Program-made: the position numbers and the translations under genes
The notes under the pieces: generated by a model
What the model saw: only the letters and a program-made list of their open reading frames with translations
Databases searched by the model: none
What the model was told of the DNA's origin: nothing
Shown here: piece after piece, positions 52,455 through 61,271 of the stretch
Layout: each line of letters starts with the position of its first letter
Numbering within the stretch: position 1 is the first letter of the stretch
Source of the DNA: an uncultured Hungatella sp.
GTDB lineage: Bacteria > Bacillota > Clostridia > Lachnospirales > Lachnospiraceae
Direction of reading: 5' to 3'
Length of the DNA: 64,000 bases
NCBI GenBank assembly: GCA_910585435.1
Contig: CAJUEJ010000018.1
Span: forward strand, 14,059 to 78,058

Positions 52455-53837
52455 TCAGCTCATCCTTCTTCTGCTTTTCTTGTTTATATGAACGGCAAAC
52501 ATACATAAATGCATACTGACCGCAAACAGCAAAGTATATTCTAAAATCTTAATAATAACAGAAAATATCTGATCCTCCAAAGTTATAACCTTAATAGACA
52601 TATACTTGTTTGCCTGCTGCGTGCTGTACTCCTTTACCAGATTCTCCGCCTCCAGCGCCAGCCTGTTTAGTTCAGCCTCTATCTGCGCGATCAGTCTTTC
52701 CGCTTTTTCATCAGTACCATCAGGTACAGACATCTTGGAAAGCATATTCAGGATATGATCATTTTTTGCCATCTGATTATGGATTTCTGTCTTTGTATTC
52801 GCATAACTGTCTGCAGCCGCTGCAAAATCATCAATGCCAATCCTTGTCTGCGACATATAAAACTGGTCATTGATATCATAAGTCGGAACAAGAACAATTC
52901 TTGCCATATCATTTTCATACATGGCAATAGCCGTCAGATTATTTTCACTTGCTGCCTTTGCCTTCTGTGCATCAAAATATTTAAAAACATTCTGGAAACT
53001 AAGACGTCCTACATATTCTGTCGTTTCTTTTGATATCCCGCTTTCCAGCACGTAAGCCTCAAGGCTCTCTGCCATAACATTGGCTACCGAATAAGCCTGA
53101 GAGGAAATAGACTGAAAGGTTTCCCCGGTGGTTTCCGACTGAAAAGCCGCCTCCTCGTTAGACATTGTAAGCATATAGCTTCCTATAGATTCCGCCTGTT
53201 TTCTTAAGTATTTACATATATCCAGATAATCTCTCTGTCCAATTTGAGAAAAATCCATTCGCAGCACCTTAACATTTTCCGAATACTCATGAACAAACCA
53301 CTCTTTATATGACTCTGCTACCAGCCTGACTAATGTCTCGCCATTCAGATGGGCTGTACTCTTTTTGGCATTGTAAAAAAGACCGAACTGGGTGGAAATA
53401 AAATAAGCATTTTCATTATCAGAAGATCCCTGCACCAATGGGCTTACCCACAGGGCGCTTTTTAAATTTCCTGCCGTAACGCCTTTTAATGCTCCTTTTT
53501 CTATAGCCCTTTCCAGCACAGCATTGCTTAGTATATCCGACTGATTAAAACGTGTGCCGTTGGGATTTAATCCCTGGGATGCTTTGGCATAATTTAAGGA
53601 TATTTCTGCTGATACTTTCTGTCCCATACAGACAGGAATCAGAAAGCAGTTTAAAAAAAACACCCCAAGGATCAAAAAATTAAAAATCCCTTTGCCTTTC
53701 CATACATGATATCCGCTCATCCATGATTTGAAAGACGGCTGCCTGCGTCCGTTTAAAATGGTTAAAATCCCATATAAAGCCGGGAAAAAACAAATCATTC
53801 CAATTAAATATTTATAATATTTTGTCAAATAGAACAT
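52455..53837 (-). CDS. Second Wzz-like polysaccharide co-polymerase
   Basis: This is a 460-residue protein with helices near 9-27, 50-72 and 427-450. The external part starts LNYAKASQGLNPNGTRFNQS, the Wzz-type pattern that also occurs in the neighbouring fusion protein, and is largely coiled-coil. No tyrosine-kinase domain or C-terminal Tyr cluster is present. Two different Wzz-like proteins side by side could form a mixed ring that sets polymer length. Confidence 0.75.
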   Translation of the reverse strand: MFYLTKYYKYLIGMICFFPALYGILTILNGRRQPSFKSWMSGYHVWKGKGIFNFLILGVFFLNCFLIPVCMGQKVSAEISLNYAKASQGLNPNGTRFNQSDILSNAVLERAIEKGALKGVTAGNLKSALWVSPLVQGSSDNENAYFISTQFGLFYNAKKSTAHLNGETLVRLVAESYKEWFVHEYSENVKVLRMDFSQIGQRDYLDICKYLRKQAESIGSYMLTMSNEEAAFQSETTGETFQSISSQAYSVANVMAESLEAYVLESGISKETTEYVGRLSFQNVFKYFDAQKAKAASENNLTAIAMYENDMARIVLVPTYDINDQFYMSQTRIGIDDFAAAADSYANTKTEIHNQMAKNDHILNMLSKMSVPDGTDEKAERLIAQIEAELNRLALEAENLVKEYSTQQANKYMSIKVITLEDQIFSVIIKILEYTLLFAVSMHLCMFAVHINKKSRRRMS

Positions 53838-53852
53838 TACATCACCAAGCCT

Positions 53853-54767
53853 TTAATTAATATCTATAATCACCAGCTCCGGCTGATTAAATACCCTTGG
53901 AACACTCCCATGTCCTCCAAGTCCTCTGCTGATAACCATAGTCATCTCTTCCCATTCTATCATCCCTTCATCACATTCTGGAAAAAAGCCTCCGTCAGCA
54001 GATATCAATCCGCCTAAACCGGGAATGCGGATAATACCTCCATGGTTATGACCGGATACTACCAGGTCAATGGGATACCCTGCGATATACTGAGTAACCA
54101 GTTCCGGACGATGGGAAATCAAAATTTTGAAGTTATCCTGATCTTGTTGTGAAAATCCATATACAAACTGCCCGGAGTACGGCCAGAAGCTGCTTAAGTT
54201 GGTACTTATGCCTCCTATCTCTATTATGTTTCCTTTGATTAAAGCCTCCACTGACTGGTTTTGCACAACCTGAATTCCGTTTTCCTCTAATCGTTCCAGC
54301 AGTTCTCCGTTCTGAATCAACGGACTGAAATCTTCCTGATTCTCCCCAAGCGCCTCCGCTTTGCTTTCCAGGTAATTCTTATTTAAATCCGTTCCATAGA
54401 CTATCTCATTTTCATGATTTCCTAATCCATAATATACAGGCGCAATCTCTGATAAACTTTGACATAATCTTATCACATATTCAATATCGGGCTGCATTTT
54501 ATTGAGCGCATCTCCGGCAATCAAAATCAAATCCGGCTTTAATTCCCCAATTCGCAGAATCAGCTCCTGATTGTTCTCCCCAAACCTTTTTTCATGAAGA
54601 TCTGTTAAAAGAACTGCCCGCACAGGAGTCTCAATTTTACGAGAATAGAGTGTATAGAAAGTCTCCCCAAATGTACGGTTCGACCAGATAATCCATGCCG
54701 TGCATGCTCCTGACAAAACTCCTATCATGACCAGAGTCTTAAGCATGATTTTTATCACCCTTTTCAT
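53853..54767 (-). CDS. Membrane-anchored metallophosphoesterase
   Basis: This is a 304-residue calcineurin-like phosphoesterase (YkuE/YaeI-like). After an N-terminal membrane helix (8-28) come LLTDLHEKRFGEN (D-x-H), LILIAGDAL (GD), GLGNHENE (GNHE), ILISHRPEL and VVSGHNHGG, the complete two-metal set. It faces outside if the helix is a signal anchor. In this operon, between the GT4 and Wzz genes, it may act on undecaprenyl pyrophosphate or regulate polymerisation; that is inference. Confidence 0.88.
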   Translation of the reverse strand: MKRVIKIMLKTLVMIGVLSGACTAWIIWSNRTFGETFYTLYSRKIETPVRAVLLTDLHEKRFGENNQELILRIGELKPDLILIAGDALNKMQPDIEYVIRLCQSLSEIAPVYYGLGNHENEIVYGTDLNKNYLESKAEALGENQEDFSPLIQNGELLERLEENGIQVVQNQSVEALIKGNIIEIGGISTNLSSFWPYSGQFVYGFSQQDQDNFKILISHRPELVTQYIAGYPIDLVVSGHNHGGIIRIPGLGGLISADGGFFPECDEGMIEWEEMTMVISRGLGGHGSVPRVFNQPELVIIDIN

Positions 54768-54772
54768 CTGTT

Positions 54773-55981
54773 TTACCCTTTCTTAATTACACTTTTATAT
54801 ATTTGCAGCAGCTGCTGGCAGTAAGAATCTAATGTAATAAAATCTTCTTTCTGTCTGCAGTTAGCTGCCATACGCTCCAGTTTTTCATTGTCCTCATACA
54901 GAGCCTTAATTTGCACCGCATAATTTTCCGGTGTAAATTTATTTACTAAAACTCCTGTTTTCCCGTCCTGAACTAATTCCGGTATTCCGCCAATCCGATT
55001 TGCCAGCACCGGAGTTCCAAGGGCCTGTGATTCCAGTATGGACAGGGGACAGTTTTCATACCACACAGGAAAATAAACTGTAAATCTCGCCTGCCTGATC
55101 AAATTCTCCAGTTCCTGCCCGCTCTTAAAACCGACAAATCTTACATTCGCAGGACATTGTCCCCTAAAAAGAGATTCCATTGGCCCGCTTCCTGCTACAA
55201 CAAAAGAAATCCCAGGCAATAATTTGCAGGCGTCTAAAAAAAGTCCTAATCCCTTTTCCTCTGACAGCCTGCCAAAATACAAAACATAATCCTGCTTTTC
55301 AGGCGTTATGTTTTCTTCCCTCCTCTGGATAAAATTTTGCAGTACAATCGTTTTCCCTCTGTATCTTTTATCTCTCAGAAGCATCTGTTCCATAAAACGG
55401 CTGGGACAAATATATTGACTTACTTTGTCATAGCTGCAACTATACCGGTAGAGAGTCCCTTCCAGGCAGCCCAGAATGCTTTTTATATAAGAATTATGAA
55501 TACATTTATTTATAACGCAATTCCATCTGCTGCCAGCTATACATTTGTCACAGGGCATCTTTTTTCTCATATCCAGCATCATATGATTAGGGCATATCAT
55601 TTGGAAATCATGCACCGTCTGTACCATAGGAATTTCGAGATCAAACGCCCCGTCAATGACAGAAGGAGTTAAATGAAAATTAATGTTGTTCAGGTGAATG
55701 ACATCCGGGCGGAAATGCTTTACTAAGTGTTTTATCTTCTCTTTCGCTTCTATAGAATATAAAATCCGGAACGGATATAGTAAACGTGCTGGTTTTCTTG
55801 AACGGAAATCCATAGAAGCGGTTCCCAGGCCGAGTTCATTCCCTGCAATATTTTTCTCATCATACATACCGAAATACTGCACCTTATGTCCTTGTTTTTC
55901 CAGATATTGCCCTATCTTAAAAACATAAGTCTCCGCTCCGCCGCGAGGATACAAAAATTTATTGACAATCAGTATTTTCAT
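54773..55981 (-). CDS. Glycosyltransferase family 4
   Basis: This is a 402-residue GT-B retaining transferase. The N-domain starts KILIVNKFLYPRGGAETYV. The C-domain has YFGRLSEEKGLGLFLDA, FVVAGSGPM and PVLANRIGGIPELVQDG (the E-x7-E type region). A cysteine-rich insert (CPNHMM, CDKCIAGSRWNC, NKCIH) in the N-domain could bind a metal; similar inserts occur in some relatives. It overlaps the preceding gene by 23 bp. Confidence 0.9.
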   Translation of the reverse strand: MKILIVNKFLYPRGGAETYVFKIGQYLEKQGHKVQYFGMYDEKNIAGNELGLGTASMDFRSRKPARLLYPFRILYSIEAKEKIKHLVKHFRPDVIHLNNINFHLTPSVIDGAFDLEIPMVQTVHDFQMICPNHMMLDMRKKMPCDKCIAGSRWNCVINKCIHNSYIKSILGCLEGTLYRYSCSYDKVSQYICPSRFMEQMLLRDKRYRGKTIVLQNFIQRREENITPEKQDYVLYFGRLSEEKGLGLFLDACKLLPGISFVVAGSGPMESLFRGQCPANVRFVGFKSGQELENLIRQARFTVYFPVWYENCPLSILESQALGTPVLANRIGGIPELVQDGKTGVLVNKFTPENYAVQIKALYEDNEKLERMAANCRQKEDFITLDSYCQQLLQIYKSVIKKG

Positions 55982-57080
55982 GCCGCTCCATCACTTTTTG
56001 GTATATTCTTACCATTTCCTTTGTCATACTGTCCCATGAATAAGTTTCTTTCATCCAGCGAATTTGCTGACTTTGCTTTTCTTCATCTATCTCTTTCTTT
56101 AAAAGAATTTCTAACTGCCGGCTTAAATGGTTTACATCGCCTTTATTAAAAAAATTCAGATACTCTTCCGCAATACCATGGTTTTCCTCAATGTCGCTTA
56201 CCAGGCAGACTGATCCGTATCCCAATGCTTCTAAAAGGCTTAATGCCATTCCCTCCAGTTCGCTTGGCAAAACATACAGGCAGCAATTTGAATACAGTTC
56301 TTCCCAAAGTTCCCCCTCAACAAACCCTGCCATAATTACCCGCGGGTCCTGCTTTGCCAACTGGCATATTTCCTTAATATAAGCATTACCAGGGTGAATT
56401 TCACCGGCAATCACAAGTTTTTTTTCTGTTTCTATCTGCCGGAACGCCTTCAGTAAATAATGAAGCCCTTTTTCCGGAACGATTCTGGCCAGAAATAAAA
56501 TATAATTATCTCTTTCTATTCCTAACGAATGGATACGTTTTGGCGGCTGACGTCCTTTAATGGTGAGGCCATTCCGTATTAAATGTGTCCTGCGTCCATA
56601 TGTATCAAAAAAATACTGTCTGGCTCCTTCGGATAAGACGGTTATCTCATCCGCATTTTTTACCGAAGCCTTCTCCGCCCATTTTAAATACCGGGAAGCA
56701 AATCTCCCCCATTTGCTTCTCTGCCAGTCTAATCCGTGTATGGATACAACTGAAGGAACTCTGAATAACCGGGTAAATATAGTCATAGCCCCTGGGCCTT
56801 CTGCATGAACATGAATTACATCATAATGTCGAAATAACGCACACAAAACCGCCAAAAAGGAATAAACGGGCACATTTAATGCCGAAGAACGAAAGGTTGG
56901 AATATGATATATTCGGACTCCTTTGTATTCCTTCGGCATCTCCATCCCCCTGCACCAACGATTATATATATCCACCGTATGGCCCTGAGCTACCATTCTT
57001 ACAGCAAGTTCTTCCACTACAACTTCAATCCCACCCCCACGTGAAGGAACCTGCTTATGACCTATCATCGCTATTTTCAT
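55959..57080 (-). CDS. Glycosyltransferase family 4, rhamnosyltransferase-like
   Basis: This is a 373-residue GT-B enzyme. Its start, KIAMIGHKQVPSRGGGIEV, resembles the WchF/Cps-type transferases that often add rhamnose as the second sugar. NYILFLARIVPEKGLHYLL, LYVLPSELEGMALSLLEA and the Glu pair support GT4. The dTDP-rhamnose genes at 25-28 kb make a rhamnose donor plausible. It is the second gene of the main EPS operon, after the DivIVA-like gene. Confidence 0.87.
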   Translation of the reverse strand: MKIAMIGHKQVPSRGGGIEVVVEELAVRMVAQGHTVDIYNRWCRGMEMPKEYKGVRIYHIPTFRSSALNVPVYSFLAVLCALFRHYDVIHVHAEGPGAMTIFTRLFRVPSVVSIHGLDWQRSKWGRFASRYLKWAEKASVKNADEITVLSEGARQYFFDTYGRRTHLIRNGLTIKGRQPPKRIHSLGIERDNYILFLARIVPEKGLHYLLKAFRQIETEKKLVIAGEIHPGNAYIKEICQLAKQDPRVIMAGFVEGELWEELYSNCCLYVLPSELEGMALSLLEALGYGSVCLVSDIEENHGIAEEYLNFFNKGDVNHLSRQLEILLKKEIDEEKQSQQIRWMKETYSWDSMTKEMVRIYQKVMERHENTDCQ

Positions 57081-57101
57081 AGTTACTGTTTATCCACTCC
57101 C

Positions 57102-57263
57102 TTAATCAGCATCCACCGATTCATTCGCATTCTTTTTTTCTGCTTCTTCCATCTTCTGTATACGCTCCTTCATCTGCTCTATCTGGGCAATCAGGCTGTT
57201 TATATATTCATCCACCTGTTCTTTGCGGTATCCTCCAAAAAAGACTGTATTAAATTGATTCAT
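57102..57263 (-). CDS. Short DivIVA-like coiled-coil protein
   Basis: This is a 53-residue protein. NTVFFGGYRKEQVDEYIN is very close to the DivIVA/GpsB N-terminal membrane-binding motif (F-x-x-x-x-x-G-Y-x-x-x-x-V-D-x-F/Y), followed by a short coiled coil of Glu/Gln/Lys. It has no C-terminal part. ATG 57263 follows GAGAGGTAGAAGTT; a longer frame to 57356 has no site. It is the first gene of the EPS operon, so it may place the EPS machinery at curved membrane or septa. Confidence 0.72.
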   Translation of the reverse strand: MNQFNTVFFGGYRKEQVDEYINSLIAQIEQMKERIQKMEEAEKKNANESVDAD

Positions 57264-57296
57264 AACTTCTACCTCTCTATGCTCTGATTTCCATAA

Positions 57297-57336
57297 TAAA
57301 CCTGCAAGCGCCCGGCAGCCGGCACACCACCGCACA
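57297..57336 (-). repeat. 40-nt motif shared with the 18.8-kb leader
   Basis: Read on the minus strand, TGTGCGGTGGTG, then CTGCCGGGC and TGCAGGTTTA, match 18791-18830 at 34 of 40 positions. It lies between the presumed promoter region and the DivIVA-like gene. Confidence 0.7.
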
Positions 57337-57512
57337 TGAAAGCAAACACACAACAATAAGTATTTTTTTTACACAATAAGTATACCATTTAACATAACCC
57401 AATACAGAATTATTGTTCGATTTGAATTTTATTCATTCAGTTTGTTTTTATTATGCATCTTGAGGTAAATCTCTTTATTCCCGGCATTTCCTTAACCTTT
57501 CCGTTAAAAACA

Positions 57513-57548
57513 GGGGGAGGAGATAACATATACGTCATCTCCTCCCCT
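57513..57548 (-). terminator. Strong intrinsic terminator after the DUF1919 gene
   Basis: GGGGAGGAGAT (57514-57524) pairs perfectly with ATCTCCTCCCC (57537-57547). On the minus strand it is followed by TGTTTTTAACGG. It separates the DUF1919/GT block from the main EPS operon. Confidence 0.9.
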
Positions 57549-57595
57549 TGTTTAGGACTATTTATTTCCCGCTCCTCCGCCGTCTGCATCCCCCT

Positions 57596-58231
57596 TTATC
57601 CATTTCTCATGTTGTTTATAAAGTCTACATAATCAAAATCATCTAAATATCGTCTTTTCTTATTCTGAGCTTTAAATGCCGTTATTATACCCAGTTCTTC
57701 TTCTTCCTCAAACCCCTTTATATAATACGCAGAGGAAAACTCCAAATACTTTTTGTGTGTAAATATCACTTTATTTCTATATGGCAGATTATCAAAATTT
57801 TTGATTGTTTCATATGTACATCCATCTCTCTCTGATCCGACAACAAAAATATTATCCCAGTTTATTCTTTTTTTCCTTTCCTCCCACTTCCTTTTACTTT
57901 CCTCAAAATTACTATAATGTATAAAATTTATTTTTATATCGCCCAACAGGCCTATAGGACACTTGCCTTCTTCTGATTTCACCAGTTCCTGGGCCATATA
58001 CCATTTTAAATCTTTTACCATTTTAACAAAATCATTCATTTCTATACTCAAATCAACGGTAGGGCTAAGGTACCTCATTCCCAAATCATAATACATAAAT
58101 GCGCCGCTGCAATTTGAACTTATGATACTTACATCTTGGTTCTTTAATTTTCTGTATTTCCTTTTCTTATAGCATATCCACTCTGTCTCTCTGTAATTAT
58201 CGAGAATCAATCCAAATTTACCCGCCATCAT
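57596..58231 (-). CDS. DUF1919 family protein, EPS-associated
   Basis: This 211-residue protein was recognised as DUF1919 by YKKRKYRKLKNQDVSIISSN, CSGAFMYYDLGMRYLSPTVD and GDIKINFIHYSNFEESKRKW, followed by IFVVGSERDGCTYETI. Relatives occur in capsule and EPS loci and are probably glycosyltransferases or related transferases; their activity is unproven. It is the last gene of the block before the terminator. Start: GAGGAGAG before two adjacent ATGs. Confidence 0.85.
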   Translation of the reverse strand: MMAGKFGLILDNYRETEWICYKKRKYRKLKNQDVSIISSNCSGAFMYYDLGMRYLSPTVDLSIEMNDFVKMVKDLKWYMAQELVKSEEGKCPIGLLGDIKINFIHYSNFEESKRKWEERKKRINWDNIFVVGSERDGCTYETIKNFDNLPYRNKVIFTHKKYLEFSSAYYIKGFEEEEELGIITAFKAQNKKRRYLDDFDYVDFINNMRNG

Positions 58232-58286
58232 TCTCTCCTCACAAATTTTAATCTGTATGGTAGATTATCTTAGCTTCATCTCATCT

Positions 58287-59300
58287 TTAAAAAACGAATC
58301 TCCCTGCTGTCTTTGCCAAAAAACGTCCTGCTTCCGGATGCTTTCGGACTATCCACATAGCCATCTTCTTATATAATGCAACATTAGAAGCATTCATATA
58401 AATATCCGCATACCGTTCCAGCTCCCGCATATAGATTCTCCAGCTTTCACACTCCGGAGAAAATTCATACCTGCTGCTTCTGAGTACTTCTTTATACCAA
58501 AATTCCATAATTAAAAATGCATACTGTAATTTATGTGCCACAAAATCTGTATCTCCTATCCGTTCGCCAACAGCCAAAATCGGCTGTAAAGCATAGCAGA
58601 GTTTCTCCACACTGTATTTTTTACCTGTCAAACTTTCCTCATGCTTACAGTAAAAGTATCCATAAAAAGGCAAAATTTCCATGAAGCCATTACAACGGCT
58701 TATATATTCGCAAATAAAAGAAAAATCTTCAAATGCCACAGTATTCTCAGGGCATAACAAACCCGGCTTTCCATCCGCATCCATAATTAATGTTCTGCGA
58801 AACAACATTGTGCAAAGGCTCATCTGAGTCTGATCCCACATAACCATTGACAATGCCTGACGGGGACATTGCTTTTTCTGGCTGCGTAAATTAGATTGAC
58901 GAACCTTAGGTTTCCCATCTTCGTTACAAAATAATAATCCGCAGCCAGACAGATCATTTCCCCTTCTCATACTGTCAACCAATTTTTCTATCATACTGGG
59001 ATGAACCATATCGTCTGCATCTGCAAAACCAATATAATCTCCTTTAGCAAGATGCAGGCCATAATTGCGTGCCCGGGCCGCCCCTCCGTTAGAAATAGTA
59101 ACTATATTTATCGGAATATGCTTCGGTTCACTTTTTTTCTTAAAATCCCTGACAACCTTCTCCGTATTATCGGTAGATCCATCATTAACCACTATCAACT
59201 CTATGTTGCGATATGATGATGCAGTAATGCTCTGAAGACAGCGCTCTATTCTCTTTTCCTCCTGATAAGCAGGTATTATAATTGATACTAATTCCTCCAT
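58287..59300 (-). CDS. Glycosyltransferase family 2
   Basis: This is a 337-residue GT2. VSIIIPAYQEEKRIERCLQS, LIVVNDGSTDNTE and YIGFADADDMV (DxD) are clear. The C-terminal part is Arg/Tyr-rich and helical. The start is ATG 59300 with AAAGGCGG upstream; a frame to 59339 is longer without a site and would overlap the next gene. It is co-transcribed with the GT4 gene (14-bp gap). Confidence 0.9.
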   Translation of the reverse strand: MEELVSIIIPAYQEEKRIERCLQSITASSYRNIELIVVNDGSTDNTEKVVRDFKKKSEPKHIPINIVTISNGGAARARNYGLHLAKGDYIGFADADDMVHPSMIEKLVDSMRRGNDLSGCGLLFCNEDGKPKVRQSNLRSQKKQCPRQALSMVMWDQTQMSLCTMLFRRTLIMDADGKPGLLCPENTVAFEDFSFICEYISRCNGFMEILPFYGYFYCKHEESLTGKKYSVEKLCYALQPILAVGERIGDTDFVAHKLQYAFLIMEFWYKEVLRSSRYEFSPECESWRIYMRELERYADIYMNASNVALYKKMAMWIVRKHPEAGRFLAKTAGRFVF

Positions 59301-59314
59301 AAAAAATCCGCCTT

Positions 59315-60523
59315 TTACTCTTGCATAACATCCATCCATTTATCAACTATTATTTTAAGATCTAAATCCTTACTTCTTTCCACACTTTTCTGCATATAAT
59401 GCATTTTTTTTCCGCTGTCTCTAAGCAGCATCACGATCCCGTCTGCCATCTTTTTCTCTGACGGCTCAAGCGGTTCCATATGCTGATACTTTTGTCCGCT
59501 GCATACAGGAATTAATACGCCATACTCTTCCTCTAATATACGATCCGTTCTTTCTCCTGCTGCATCTAAGCCAGGTGCCAGTATTTCCCGTACGCCGGAG
59601 TGGACATCTGCTGCAATACACGGCAATCCGCAGCAGACTGCTTCCACTAATGCATTTGGATATCCCTCCGATAATGACGGCAATACAAAAATATCCGCAT
59701 GTTTACTATACCAAAACGGGTTATCTGAATACCCTGTAAAAATAATCTTTTTTTCTAAACCATACATTTCAGCCAGCTGTGTTAAATATTTTTTCAGCAC
59801 GCCATCTCCAATAATCAGCAGTTTCGTATTCGGCTCCTGCTTTACCACTTCTGAAAAAGCTCTGATTAAATGCCACTGCCCCTTTTCCTCAACCAATCTT
59901 CCCACGGTAATTAATACCTTGCCTTCATTAGTAAAAAAACGCCCTTCCCCTTCTGCAGGAATAATTTCCATTTTTTTCTGTACCCATTGAATATCATATC
60001 CGTTTACTATGGTATCTACTTTCTTCTCTGATACTTTTAATTGTCTTATGAATCTAACCGTTGTTTCTTTTGAAACTGCTACTATTTTATCAGCATGACT
60101 ATATAGTGATTTAATAAAAAAGAAAGCCCAGAATTTACCAACTATTCCCGTCTCATCATTCAGAACATTACCATGTATGGAAACAATCGTTTTACAATAT
60201 TTATTTCCGGACAGTATATTTGAAATATTGGAACTGGGCAGGAAACTTATACACGCATCGTAATGATTTTCCTTTTTTATTTTCCGCATATACATCGTTC
60301 GCTTAACAACTTCCTTCAAAAGATATATAATTGATTTCTTTTCTTTAAAGCCAGGAAGAGAGAGTGACAGTATGTTGCCTTTATATGGATATTTAATACA
60401 CTCTTTATTATTTATCAGTATATCAATATACCAATTATCCGGGAAATGGGTTACTATATTAGACAGTGTCCGCTCTGCTCCGCCCCCTTCTAACGTTGCA
60501 ATCACGAATAATACCTTATTCAT
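59315..60523 (-). CDS. Glycosyltransferase family 4
   Basis: This is a 402-residue GT-B enzyme. KVLFVIATLEGGGAERTLSN is the typical start. VLITVGRLVEEKGQWHLI, LLIIGDGVL and VLPSLSEGYPNALVEAV, with the paired Glu residues, form the nucleotide-sugar site. It lies between the DUF4956 module and the GT2 gene, and may be in the same transcript as either. Confidence 0.9.
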   Translation of the reverse strand: MNKVLFVIATLEGGGAERTLSNIVTHFPDNWYIDILINNKECIKYPYKGNILSLSLPGFKEKKSIIYLLKEVVKRTMYMRKIKKENHYDACISFLPSSNISNILSGNKYCKTIVSIHGNVLNDETGIVGKFWAFFFIKSLYSHADKIVAVSKETTVRFIRQLKVSEKKVDTIVNGYDIQWVQKKMEIIPAEGEGRFFTNEGKVLITVGRLVEEKGQWHLIRAFSEVVKQEPNTKLLIIGDGVLKKYLTQLAEMYGLEKKIIFTGYSDNPFWYSKHADIFVLPSLSEGYPNALVEAVCCGLPCIAADVHSGVREILAPGLDAAGERTDRILEEEYGVLIPVCSGQKYQHMEPLEPSEKKMADGIVMLLRDSGKKMHYMQKSVERSKDLDLKIIVDKWMDVMQE

Positions 60524-60596
60524 TTAATATCCCCTTCTATAAAAACATCCCGCAGGATGCCGCCCTGTTCTCTTCCCCCCTGACAGCACAAATCCT

Positions 60597-61271
60597 TCAC
60601 ACAATATAATCACCTGAAAATTCAATTAACACCGCACTTTTTACCCCTTCTATCCCAGAAAGTGTATTCACAAACAAAGTATTATCCCCATCAGCATCAT
60701 CCAGATCCATCTCATATGTAAGCTCTGTATAGTCCTTAACAACTGTTTTATTCTTCAGTTTCTTTTTCCTGGATTTCATTTCTTTTTCTACTTCCCCGGC
60801 TGCCTTATCCAAATATTTAATAACCAGAAGATATTGATGCCTTCCAATCCTGCATTTTACCAGCCTGATAAAAATAAATGCGATAAAAACCGTTCCTGCT
60901 AAAGAAATCATATACAGACCTGCTCCGCAGGTCACACCTGCCGCCACCGTCCAGAAAAGAAACCCCACATCCAGCGGATCTTTGATTGCTGTTCGATATC
61001 TTACAATAGACAGCGCACCTACCATGCCCAGCGAAAGTACTACATTCGAACTGATTACACTGACTATGAAGCAAGTCACTAAACTGGTCATGACAAGCAA
61101 AATATTAAAATTATTGTTGTATATGACGCCGCTGTAATATTTTCGATAAACTGCAAATACGATCATACCACAGATAAAAGCAGCCAGCATAGACACCAGA
61201 AATCCTTCCAATGTAAGGATCTCTGTTTTCCCCAAGAAACTCTTTTTAAAAATATCCGCAAATGTAGTCAT
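60597..61271 (-). CDS. DUF4956 membrane protein
   Basis: This is a 224-residue protein with four hydrophobic segments in residues 20-140 and a cytosolic ferredoxin-fold-like tail (LTYEMDLDDADGDNTLF). GMVGALSIVRYRTAIKDPLD is the DUF4956 signature. It overlaps the VTC gene by ATGA (61268-61271), showing coupling. It is the last gene of the CotH-VTC-DUF4956 module known from other Bacillota; its function is unknown. The longer frame to 61325 lacks support. Confidence 0.85.
   Translation of the reverse strand: MTTFADIFKKSFLGKTEILTLEGFLVSMLAAFICGMIVFAVYRKYYSGVIYNNNFNILLVMTSLVTCFIVSVISSNVVLSLGMVGALSIVRYRTAIKDPLDVGFLFWTVAAGVTCGAGLYMISLAGTVFIAFIFIRLVKCRIGRHQYLLVIKYLDKAAGEVEKEMKSRKKKLKNKTVVKDYTELTYEMDLDDADGDNTLFVNTLSGIEGVKSAVLIEFSGDYIV

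Larger units (their letters stand above)
57264..57595 (-). other. Leader region ahead of the EPS operon
   Basis: This 332-bp gap holds, in transcription order, the terminator of the upstream block (57513-57548), an AT-rich stretch with a TATACT-like -10 (near 57378-57383) but no matching -35, and a GC-rich island including the shared 40-nt motif (57297-57336). No ORF is supported. A promoter is expected here but could not be defined. Confidence 0.5.

Noticed and set aside
44923..57080. Tyrosine kinase/phosphatase regulator (CpsB/CpsD type) for the EPS locus
   Set aside because: No Walker-type BY-kinase or PHP phosphatase motifs were found in the operon.
57378..57383. TATACT as the EPS operon promoter
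   Set aside because: No acceptable -35 lies 16-18 bp upstream; reported only as part of the leader description.
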